Source: Morella rubra (taxonomy: Eukaryota > Streptophyta > Magnoliopsida > Fagales > Myricaceae). Taken from it: DNA of 64,000 nucleotides. Within the stretch, counting starts at the first letter, position 1; each line of letters opens with the position of its first letter. Both the position numbers and the translations under genes were made by a program. Below are positions 25,104 to 35,198 of the stretch, piece by piece. The stretch lies in NCBI GenBank assembly GCA_003952965.2, contig CM025853.1:14690467-14754466 (forward strand). The letters run 5' to 3'. The notes under the pieces are model-generated. The model saw only the letters and a list, made by a program, of their open reading frames with translations, did not search any database and was not told the DNA's origin.

Positions 25104-25435
25104 GGGATCGTTAGGAATTTTAGATCTCGGCCGAAGAATCATATGAAAAATTCTTTTCCATTATTTCATTTATATTATTTTATTCCGAATGTTGGGTTTC
25201 TACTAATTGCAATAATGTTCATTAACATATAACAATTCACCCTGGAGTATTTGAGATTGATTTCTGAAATCCCTTCTGCTAACAATTATTTATTTATTTA
25301 TTTATCCTTCCACCATTCTATATTCCACATGAACCAATAGGACCGGAATTATATCTCTGATTAAGTTCGTAGCTCATATAATTCTTAATTCACAATCTGT
25401 AACCCACTGGACTCTCTAATTTTTTCTAGAAAAAT
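25104..25435. mobile_element. LTR fragment related to the LTR at 42625-43259
   Basis: Shared words in the same order include ATCTCGGCCG, AAATCCCTT(C/T)TGCTAACA, TTATCCTTCCACCAT, CTATATTCCACATGA, and CTCATATAATTCTTAATT. Divergence is substantial, so this is an older or different subfamily member. Neither end of the parent element could be fixed here. Confidence 0.6.
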
Positions 25436-26904
25436 TTCACAATGATTGAGCTAGAATATTGCATGTTTAGTACATCTAAAACTAATATAATATTAATTAT
25501 TTAATGTTTTAAATATTGATTTTAGAAAGAAAGATGGTTAAGAGGCATAAATTTAAGTTGTGCATTTAATTGTTGGATTTATATGACTTTAGATTTAATT
25601 TAGTGCATATACAATTTTTTCCATCTTTAGCTTGCCTGTATTTAAGTCATACCGTGTCCAAGATACATTAGAAAATCACATTATTTTTATCATTTGCACT
25701 ATAATTATTAGCATTGTAATTATTTTATGAATTTAATTTCGTCATATGATGCCATGAACTAATTAAGTATTTTTGTACAGGATGATAAAATTAATTGCTT
25801 TCTTGACTCGCAGACAACAAGAGCAGTCTACTAGGACACATGGCAGAGCAAGAGGGATTCATTAATGGCAATGCTGTAATTCTATGAAGAAATGAGACAC
25901 TTAAATCTTAGTACTCCATCTATCTTTTCACTCTCCCTTCTTTTTAACCTAGCAAACCCTACATCTTATTCTCCTCCTCCTTACTTTTTTTAACCTAGCC
26001 GCTCAACCCTCTTCTCTCCCTATTTCTTCTCTCTTTTCCCTTCTCTCTCTTTTGGCATCACCTTTTCTTCTCTCTCTTTTCTCTCCTCTTTTCTCTCTCC
26101 TTTTAGTGTATCAAACCCTACTTTCTCTCATGCTCTATTTTATTTAGCTGCACCTCTCCTCTCTCTATTCTCTCTCTTTTTTCTCTTTGTCCAAAACACT
26201 ACTTTTTCTTTTTGGCTTTTTTTTATTTTATGCGTTGCTCTCTTCTCTCTCTCAACTTCTCAACTTCTCACCTTTTATTTTCTATTTTCTTTTTCATTCT
26301 CTCTCTTCTCCCTCAATTTTCTCCCTTAGCCGATGCTTTCACCTCTTTCTCTTCTCCTTTTTTTTTCCTCTCTTTGGTCGTATCTCTACTCTCTCTCTTC
26401 ATTATTTTCAATTTTTAGATTAGTTTCTTTTATGCTTTATTATTCTAATATCTTGTATTTCAATTCCTAGGATTTATATTTAAGTTCCTTGCTCTTTAAT
26501 TTTCTGTACTTTCTATTTCAATTTCGGACTATGTTTTTTTTTTTTTAAAACTCGAATCTTCAGTTGTAATAAGAAGATATTATTTAATCCAAGAATCTTG
26601 TGCTTTTTTTTTCTTATTCCTTGTCATTTACTTATCATCATTTAATTTATGTCATTTACTTTCCGTCATTTACTTATTGTTATTTATTTTCTGTCATTTC
26701 ATTTCTGTTATTTACTTTAATGCATGTTATATTCTTAGTTTACGTTTTGTGTTGTTTTCATTTCGTTTCAAACTCTTCAAAATCTAAAAATATGAATATG
26801 AATTGTATTCAGTAAATGCTTTTATATTGTCCTCGTTTTTTTTTTACGCGAGTTTGAAATTAATCTATTTTTCTTGATGAAATGATCTGGCCTTTTGAGC
26901 TAAT
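25436..26904. other. Pyrimidine-rich and T-rich stretch, probably retroelement leader
   Basis: Positions 25920-26420 are long CT/TCTC runs with no purine-rich breaks, and 26600-26720 repeats GTCATTTACTT-like words. Several open frames here are low-complexity Phe/Leu/Ser and not genes. Its place just upstream of a plant-transposon-protein ORF suggests retrotransposon leader or LTR sequence. Confidence 0.4.
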
Positions 26905-28140
26905 AGTTTTGATTTCAAAGAGATGTTTACCAAGGGTGGTCTAACTTTTTGGGGTTGAAGTTGGATGTATACCCTTTCTTGGTAAAGCAAGCCTTTGCCA
27001 ATTTCATCTTCAATGTCTTTGATGATTCCTCGAGTCTTGTGAAAGAGAAGGTTTTAGATTTGTCTGTAACTTCCCTCAACACTATGGCTTATTCTCCTAA
27101 TTCGGGAAGAAAATTCTTTGATTCATATGGGTGGAGTGGGTTTTCAAATGTGGAGCCTATTGAGATACTTGGGTGCGTAGGAGGTGACTGCATCATATAG
27201 TGTGCAATATTATTCTCCCTAGGATAGGAAAATTTGAGTATGTAACGTTCCTTGATCTCTTTGTGATGTACTGTCTCATTACCCGCACTCAAATGAACCT
27301 TGGGCACCTGCTGTTAAACCACATGAAAGCTGCTTGTGAGAAGAAAAGGCAAGGGTTACCTTATTGCTTGTTTTTCACTCATATGTTCCATGTGTTTGAA
27401 GTTGAGATGGGAGGTGAGGAGAAGGAAAGGCCTAAAGTGTCAAAGGAATATAACAAGAAAACACTTAGGCTCATGGGCTTCATTGAAAATGAGGAAGGAG
27501 AATAGGTGAAGAAAGGAGTGGTAACTCCTTAGAAGGGTGTTCTTGAATTAGAGGATGATGATGAAGACAAAGAAGATAAATCAGAAGGGGCAGCTGAGGG
27601 TGAAGAAACTCCTCGTACTCCACCTCATGGCCATGCCTCTTCCTCTTGAGATGTGTAGTTTATTCTCCATGAGCCTCGGTTGAGTCATCTTGAAGCCTCC
27701 CTTCGTGATTTGAATGAAGAACAGCTTTGCTTGGGTCAGAAAGTAGACTCTTTGGCTGAAGGTATGGCAAAGGGTTTTGAGGAGATTAAGTCTCTCCTCT
27801 CCACACATAGTACCGAGTTTGAGAATTTGGACCGTGAAATGCGCTCTACGCGTCACTCCTACAACAACAACTTCACAATTGCTCGGTAGATTCTTTGGAA
27901 GCTACAATAAGATGTGAAGACCTCAATTACCAACATGGTTCAAGCTACTAAGACTCTGAGTGGAAGGATCAGGCAAACTGTGGATGACATTGCTTAGACT
28001 ATGAAGATCTTCATCGATATTGATCACAACCTTCGTCCACATGTTATTGCTTGGGTTAACTGGTTCAGTACTTCTTGGGCTGCTTTCCTTCACCGCTATA
28101 ACCTTGACTTTGGCCGTGTCCCTTGCCCTTGAAACCTTTT
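26905..28140 (+). pseudogene. Decayed plant transposon protein (Transposase_32-like retroelement ORF)
   Basis: Frames at 26949-27200, 27200-27505 and 27680-27889 read as one protein broken by stops and a frameshift. The middle has MYCLITRTQMNLGHLLLNHM followed by AACEKKRQGLPY, then KTLRLMGFIE. This resembles the putative plant transposon protein domain found as an extra ORF in plant LTR retrotransposons. A Glu/Asp-rich stretch (LELEDDDEDKEDKSEG) and a coiled-coil-like segment (LRDLNEEQLCLGQKVDSLAEG) follow. At least five in-frame stops rule out function. It lies just upstream of a polypurine tract and LTR, where env-like ORFs sit in large Copia elements. Family assignment is from memory of motifs. 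Confidence 0.55.
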
Positions 28141-28656
28141 CCATTCTACTCTTTTTGATAATGCCAAAGGGGGAGAAAGTGTAAAGAAATTTTGTCGATC
28201 TCTTTGTACTGATTAAGGAACATTTTGCACTTCATGTACATTCTTCATATCTCTTGTATTTGAACTCTCTGTGATTACTTCTATGTGGATGCCTTGAGTT
28301 TATATCTTCTCTATTATGCATTAAGTCTTTGTTATATAATTGTGCTTCAAAGTGGAAATTCTGGGCAGCTCGCTAAAGGTAATATTTTTACTCCTTACAT
28401 CTGGTATATTGAAGTGTTTAAGTTCTAAAAATACATTATGGAGTTTGAGAAGTGTGGAGGATGATTGTAGAAGTGTTTTCGACTTGATTTTTTTTTTTTG
28501 GAACCTTCTATTACAAAGGGAACTCTTGCAAATTTTTTTTTTTCTAAAATCTCAAAGCTTTGAGTGCTAAAATCTTATGAAAAACTTCTGCTTGCTCTTA
28601 GGAGGAGCCTTTTTCTTATAGCAAATGAGTTTTCTTGTATATGGTTTGTCATCATC

Positions 28657-28669
28657 AAAAAGGGGGAGA
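28657..28669 (+). promoter_or_regulatory. Polypurine tract preceding an LTR
   Basis: AAAAAGGGGGAGA ends one base before an LTR-like start TGTTAGTCC. This is the classic plus-strand primer of Copia-type elements and marks 28671 as the start of a 3' LTR belonging to the element that carries the decayed ORF upstream. A similar purine run (CAAAGGGGGAGA) lies at about 28153. Confidence 0.65.
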
Positions 28670-28670
28670 T

Positions 28671-29917
28671 TGTTAGTCCAAGGGTGTTCCTTGAGCAATC
28701 CATTTCAATTTTGATGATAGCAAACTCTATTTATGCTTTGGAGTATTTTAGATTGCTAATAGTCAATCCACTTTTCCATAAGTATATTTAAAAATGATTG
28801 AGACTCTCTCTCGTTCTTATAAGGTCTTAAATATGTATTTACACCATTGCTTAAGCTAAAATGCTCACTTTGTTTATTGTAGGGTCTCAAGATAAATTGG
28901 AATGAAAATGACCTTATCATGTTGCTGAAATACATCTCCAACATTGATGGTGTCGATACATAGTCAACATGGTGTCGACACATTGCATTGGCACTCGAGA
29001 GCCATTTTGGTGGTATCGACTCATGAAGTGATAGTGCTAGTGCAATGTGTCGACACATGCGAAGATAGTGTCGATACATGCCACAAACACTTGAGAGCCA
29101 AGTTCCAGACTTGAAGATGGTATTGACACATGAGAACTATGTGTTGACACATGTTGCGAAATTGCAGAATCCTTGAAACGACGTTAGCTCTCTTTTAAAT
29201 CATTATTTCGCCTAGGGCACCTCTCCAATGGTACAATAAAGCCCTTGGGGACCATTCAAGACAAAAGGTCTATAAATAGATCAAGATGGAGAGAGAAAAG
29301 CTACCTCTTGTATCATCATTATTGACCTAGCCTATAAAGAGAGAGAGAGGTTGCAGAAGAACATTTTTTACAGATCCCAAGAAAGCTATATCTCCCAGCT
29401 GCTATTACTCCAGCTTTCATTCTCTAATCTTGTCTTCTTGCTTATTATTGTGCCTTGTATTGCACATCAAGCTTTAAGAACTATTCTTTATTACCTCTTT
29501 CATCAATCCTTTGTAAAACATTTAAGTGTGAGGAAACACTGGGGCCTACCCGTGAGGTTAGAAGAAATCTCTCTGTGAGTGTAGATTTGTTGTAATAGTT
29601 AAAGCGTGACCTCAACAAAATGCTTGTAACGGTTATTTAGCACCCGGAAGCTAAGATATGATTCTATTGTATTATAGTAGAGAAAGCCCAAGGAAGGCAA
29701 TAACCTTAGGGGTGGGCGTAGGCAATCCTTGACCGAACCACAAAAAAATATCGATGTATCCTCTCTATCCTTATCCTCTCCGATATTTATTGTCTCTTGT
29801 TTAATGTGTTGTGTTTTAATATCTGAAAGTTTTTTTCTTAAGTTATTCTTTGAAAAAGTTTTAATTTTTATTAAAACTCAGTTCACCCCCCTTCTTGGGT
29901 TGTCACCTAGACTCACA
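28671..29917 (+). mobile_element. Probable Copia LTR with promoter
   Basis: It starts TGTTAGTCCAAGG after the polypurine tract and plausibly ends CTAGACTCACA at 29917, after the CAGTTCACCCCCC block common near Copia LTR ends. Positions 28945-29155 repeat TGTCGA(C/T)ACAT-type words at least six times. TCTATAAATAGA at 29269-29280 is a good TATA box. Sequence from 29918 begins TGGTA, possibly the first bases of a methionine-tRNA primer site, but it then diverges. The right boundary is inferred. Confidence 0.5.
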
Positions 29918-31150
29918 TGGTACATGGACAACGTTTGCTCAAGGCACATGATGATGTGATCCAACAAAATTTTCAAGCTTGTCCGTGATAAAAGGTAGAA
30001 ATGTTACCATGGGTGACAACCCCAAAGGAAAAGTCATTAGAATAGATAACATTTGTGATAACTCCTTCCTCTCTCATTGAAAATGTATTTTTAGTTGATA
30101 ATGTTAAGCATAAATTGTTAAGTATTAGTTAACTTTGTAACAAAGATTACAAAGTCATTTTTAAAGCATCAAAATGCTTGATTGAACATGCTTTGGATAG
30201 AAAACTTGTTTTGTTGGTTGTAGACATGAAATTATTGGATAAATACACTTTGTACACTCCAACTATGAGAGTCTTGACACTTTGCACCCCAATCGATTAT
30301 TTTTGTCACATTGCACCCACCACTATTGATTTCAAATACTTTGGTGTGGAAAATGACAATTGTCCCCATAATTTGTTTGGTAGTGACCATTTTATGAGAG
30401 TAATCGTAATTTTTAGGTCAAAAAAAAATTTGTCTAAATTGACAAAAATTTTTAACACAGGATGCAAAGTGTCTGTAATCAATAATTGGCGGGTGTAATA
30501 TCACAAAAATAATAGATTGGGGTGCAAAGTATCACGACCCCCTTAGTTGGAGGATGCAAAGTGTATTTAACTCAAAATATTTATACTATTGATATTGATG
30601 CTTGTGAATGCTTGGAAAGTTATTTTATCATTAACACCAATGGTAGTTGGTTGTGGCATAGACGCTTAGCTTATGCTAGTATGGATATAATTTTGAATTG
30701 TCAGGGCATGAGCTAGTAAATGACCTCCAAAATTGAATTCTAAAAAAGATCATATTTTTAAAGCATGCCAAATGGGTAAACAAGTGAAATCTTCTTGTAA
30801 AGCTAAAAATGTTATTTCCACTAATAAATCTTTGTAAGTACTTCATTTGGATTTGTTTGATCCCTCAAGGACAAATAATCTTGGTGGATAATCATATGGT
30901 TTTGTAATTATTGATTACTATTCTAGATTCACTTGGGTGTTATTTTTGGCTTCAAAAAGTGAAGTTGTTCATGAGTTTATGAAATTCTCAAGAAGGGTTC
31001 TACATGAAAAAGGCTTTACCAATTACGTTTATGACCATTCAAAAAGATTATGATAGTGCATTTGTTAATTAAAAGTTTGAAGTTTGAGTCATTTTGTGAG
31101 TCCAATGGTTATGAGATTTCTTGGGTAAACATTTGTTCTTCTCCTTTTTA
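29918..31150 (+). pseudogene. Copia polyprotein relic (protease end, GAG-pre-integrase, integrase start)
   Basis: Fragments in several frames give CSRHM (the Cys-Ser-Arg-His-Met just after the protease region), GDNPKGKVIRID, FKASKCLIEHALDRKLVLL, WLWHRRLAYASM and VLHLDLFDPSRT followed by YGFVIIDYYSRFTWVLFLAS. These are the order and motifs of Copia GAG-pre-integrase and integrase core. Multiple stops and frameshifts, and loss of everything after about 31150 including reverse transcriptase, make it non-functional. A MITE interrupts it at 30241-30568. Confidence 0.75.
30241..30568. mobile_element. MITE inserted in the Copia relic
   Basis: The left end AAATACACTTTGTACACTCC and the right end, read inverted as AAATACACTTTGCATCCTCC, continue into CAACTA on both sides, giving an inverted repeat of about 25 bp. 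Copia coding sense is contiguous on either side (DRKLVLL before, TIDIDACECLESYF after), so the 328-bp interior is an insertion. Words such as CTTTGCACCCC, TTGCACCC and GTGCAAAGTAT recur inside. The target duplication is unclear. Confidence 0.65.
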
Positions 31151-32471
31151 AATGTTATCACTAGTGTACCCAATTATGTGTACCATTGAGATATGGTGTT
31201 TCCATTTCTTATCATCAACTCTCCCCTATAAGGACACTAAAGGCATACAAAAAGGTCCACAATTTTATAGAATGAATTATCATGCATAAGCCTTCCTTCA
31301 AAAATGTTGATTGCATATGATGAAATTTTCGAAGGTTGCATATATATGATCAGTTTGCAAAGAGAAATTACGTATGACGGTTTGATACTTAATTAGCTCC
31401 TGAGATAACACAAATCACTTTCCATTTTTTACTTGGAAAAGCCACATTGCATATATGATAAAGTGATAAAAATTGGTTACATAAGGTACTAAAATGCCTA
31501 AGTGTGATAGATTACTTTGTATAAATGTTTGAGTTTACAAAGAGATTATGAAATGGCTTAATAATTAATGTAAGTTGCATTTTTGTGCTTAAAAAGAGTA
31601 GAATAACCTATTATTTATCTTGGGCCAAATGAGACACATAATTTATCCATTGTTCACTAATACATTCTTAATATTGCAAGAGCGCATTTTTGTCCACAAT
31701 TTGAGCATACACGTTAAGTTGAAAGGAGTTGAAGATTAAAGGACAAATAAGGAAAAAATAAAAGGAGAAAGAAATCTATTGCAATTTGGGTGGAGACTCT
31801 CAACCGAAGCATGAGGGAGAGGGAAAGATAGAGTGCTACGCATGAAAAAATTTGAGAGCTAGCCAATTTTCGGTTATAGCCGCTCGACCAGAAGGGAAGA
31901 GGGTGTGGTTGTTTTTGCTGTATTTTTTTCTCCCCTTTTTGACATTTCTCGCTGTTGGGTTTGATGGGTTTCTAAGTAATCAAAGCTTGGGTTTTGATTT
32001 TAACTTGCATCAATTCGAGGTTGTAAATATATGTAGATGGATTTTTTTCAATTTCATTGTCATTCATCAATTGGAGAGACAATTTTCGTTTGAAAACTGT
32101 TGATATTCTTAGAATGGGTATGTTGTAGACTCATGGCACAATCTATTTCATTTATGGGTAAGATTTCAATTTAGTCATTATTTGCCTAAAATCTCTCTTG
32201 TGGATGATGAATTTGTTCAACCTTTGAGAGTTTGTGGAATTAAACCTCTTTTATCTTCCAATTATTGAATACTTGATTGGGGAAGTAGCTGAGTAATTTT
32301 AGTTCGATGATATTAGTTTTAGATTGAGAATTGGTGCTGGTAAAATCAAAGCTCAAGTGTCCTTTTTAAATCTCTTTTCAACAGATTTTATATTTGTCCT
32401 AAAAAATTGCGGTTCACTTTTGATTTTGTTTCTCATTTGAATTTTCTTGTCTGAATCTTACGTGCATCTTC
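31151..32471. other. Spacer between the Copia relic and the MULE complex
   Basis: No conserved frame or clear repeat end is visible. An 83-codon frame at 31852 is rich in Phe/Leu and has no recognisable motif. Confidence 0.35.
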
Positions 32472-32665
32472 ATTTAAGTTACTTTCCTTTCGTTTGTGAC
32501 CTGATTCTCAATATCCCCCATAAACTACAACTCGTGACAACCTGCCCCAGTTATTTACGTTTTCTGTTTCAACCTCGTTTGAGACCCCGATTCAGCGTTA
32601 GGTCTCACGTTTTCTGTTAAACGTGACCACCACGTGATTCCATATACTGCAATAAGACTTTAATG
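32472..32665 (+). repeat. MULE-2 left terminal inverted repeat
   Basis: It matches the inverted sequence at 48411-48593 over roughly 180 bp with many substitutions. The best conserved core is about 32503-32600. The first 30 bases match only patchily (ACTTTCC), so the true terminus is uncertain by some 20 bp. Confidence 0.65.
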
Positions 32666-33741
32666 CCCCGATGAATAGTACTGTTAAATTTTTGTTTAAT
32701 TTTCCCCTGCAAGTCCAAACCGACATCGCATGTGCTAACTCACCCACACTTAGGTTTTTCAAACCAAAACTTGAACAGAAGAAAGACTTGAGCTTTTTCC
32801 CTTAAAACACTAACCCATTCCAATACCTTACGTTTTCCCCCAATCTTTCCCCAAATCACGAACCCATTCCAATGCCTTAAACGTTTCTAGCGTTGTTTGA
32901 TTGCATTTCGGCATAGTGAAGATCAACATTTCAGTTTTTACGCCGAAGGTAAGCTTTTTGGTCTTTGAACGCCGAAGGATGAAAGGGTGCTCTGTTAGTT
33001 TTGGGAAGTGGAATGTTGATTATAGTATACTTAGTCTTTATCTTCTGTCTCTTTCTTCAAGTGGTCCCTTTCTCTCTCTGCCAGTGTTTGCATTATTCAA
33101 TATGAAGATGTGCTGTGCTGTTGTGGTCCCCTTCCTCTTTGTCAGTGTTTGTTGTTCTCTGAAAGCATGGGCTGTTGTGGTCCCCTTCCTAGCAAAATTA
33201 CTGTCTTGGCCAGTAACTATGTCTTGGCTGTAAAACAACTAACTTTGTAAAGCATTGTGGGCTCTGTTAGTTGTTCTCCAAAAGCACGTGAACTATATGG
33301 ATTTTTTATGTTACTTGTGCCTTTTTAAAATATGTGACATGTGCAAATTCCTGACTATGTGAAGTGTGTTGTTATTTTTTCTATGTGACTTGTGCTTTAT
33401 TAAAAGAACATGTGCTCTATGTGATGAAATTCTCTAAGTGACTTGTGACTTGTAGGGCCTCTATTAAGTTATATGTTTTATGGTTCTATTTTCTGTGATA
33501 TTTAAATTGGTAAATTGGTTCTGTTTTCTCTGTCACTTTTTGTTTGTTTAATAATTTGATATGACTTTTCATTTTTTTTTCAGGTCTTATTTGTCTACCC
33601 TCTAGTACAAAGATCTTCTTTCATTTTGCTTCCCTGGAGGAGTGGAGGTTGGATTTTTGCTTGTTGTCCACTTTTTGAATGATTAATTTATGTATTTGGA
33701 AGTTGGAAGCTATTTTGTTATTTGTGCCTGATTTTTAATTA

Positions 33742-34086
33742 GGCTTAAATGCACCACATACCGCTGTGGTATTTTTATTTTACAAAAATGTCCTTGAGGT
33801 AAGAAAAGTTTGTTTCATATCCCTAAGGTAACCCCTCGATTTAAAATATGCCCTCCGTCTGAATCCGTTTAAAAACTTAACGGTACTAGGTGACGTGGCA
33901 CGTCTCCCACACGTTTGCACCTTTAAATTTTTGCCACGTGTCATTGGGCCCTACAATGTCCAAGTCAGATGCCAACTAGACGCCATGCAAGCATCTATTT
34001 TCCACGTAATTTTTTTTTAAAAAAATCTGTAATGACAAAATAAGAGGAACGGCGCCGTTCCTTTTGGAGCAGAAAAAGAAACACGG
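33742..34086 (+). repeat. MULE-1 left terminal inverted repeat
   Basis: It matches 39320-39663 in inverted orientation at roughly 90 percent by eye. It contains CACGTGTC/GACGTGG-type boxes and an 18-bp perfect palindrome centred at 34053-34054 (AGGAACGGCGCCGTTCCT). It probably carries the transposase binding sites and the promoter of the transposase gene. Confidence 0.88.
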
Positions 34087-35067
34087 TAAACACCCGTGTG
34101 GCCTTCTCCCTCCCCCCCTTTTCACACTTAGCCAATTTTTTCCACCCTCTCTTCTTCTCGAAAGACTAAGCTTTGAACCCTAAATCTTAACTCTCAAATC
34201 CCAAATCTAATATACCTAACCCTAACCCTAAATCATTAGGCACCCAAAATCCCAAATCCTAAGTAAATCTCGAAACCCATTATCCCCCAATCTTTGTGCT
34301 TAGGTCGCAACCGATTGGAATCTTGTTTGTCTGGGCAAGGAGTTCTAGAAGCTTGGAGGTTAGTCTACTGATATTGCTTTGTTAGTTTGTCAGTATTTTT
34401 GTGTTTTTTATTCGATAGTACGGACCCATTTGTCTTCTTTGTTTGATGGGCATTTGTTTTGGTTGGGACCACTCGGTTTGGAGTACGAAATTAGTGTCCC
34501 TGCGCATGTGGTCCCAGCTTGTTGTTAAGTGATAATAATCTATTGTCTTATCCATTCTTTTGCTTGTTTCTATCTTTATTTGTATTGTTTATTGAGTAAA
34601 GTACACATGCAGTATCTATGTAAAAGTATGTTCTGCTTTTGATATGTCTTATTTGCAAAGCTATAAGTATCTATGATTAATGTATTTTGTTGTACATTTT
34701 CCCACTTGTAATTTCGAAATGACCCAACTGAAGATGTTGACAATTTTCAAATAAGAGATTGTTTGGAATTTAAGACGTTGAAGGCAAAAGCAGCATATAG
34801 CATGACTTTTTGGCTTAAGTTCCAGTGAACTTCATGTTTGATTGTCAATATTAGGGCCTATATTTGAACGAGGAATAAGTTATAATTGATGTTTTGTCTT
34901 CACTATTTTCACGATTGTGATTTGGAATATATTTTTGCATATGGAATATATTACATTTGAAAGCGTTAGATGCCATGTTTCTTTAAATATTAGTAACGTG
35001 TATTCTTCTATGTGCATAATAAAACAACTCTTTTGTTTCAATATTTCTTTAACTGGATTTTATCTAA

Positions 35068-35113
<46 letters not shown>

Positions 35114-35198
35114 GCGGAGGCCAATAACTTTTCAAAGCTTGTTTGAGTTGACTTTTTGCCAATCTGTTAACTTTGTTTTATTTTCTTTGTAACCTGAT
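34087..35198 (+). other. MULE-1 5' leader region
   Basis: Pyrimidine-rich sequence at 34095-34160 is followed by CCCTAA-type words (34190-34235) and then an AT-rich leader. A (TA)n tract occupies 35072-35111, shortly before the presumed start codon. No exon is evident before 35199. Confidence 0.45.
35072..35111. repeat. (TA)n microsatellite
   Basis: About 20 TA dinucleotides lie in the leader of MULE-1, roughly 90 bp upstream of the transposase start. Confidence 0.9.

Noticed and set aside
26187..26815. Phe/Leu/Ser-rich frames that look like membrane proteins
   Set aside because: They are translations of CT-rich low-complexity DNA with no domain or conserved start.
34190..34235. Interstitial telomere repeat
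   Set aside because: Only a few irregular CCCTAA words, consistent with telo-box promoter motifs rather than a telomeric array.
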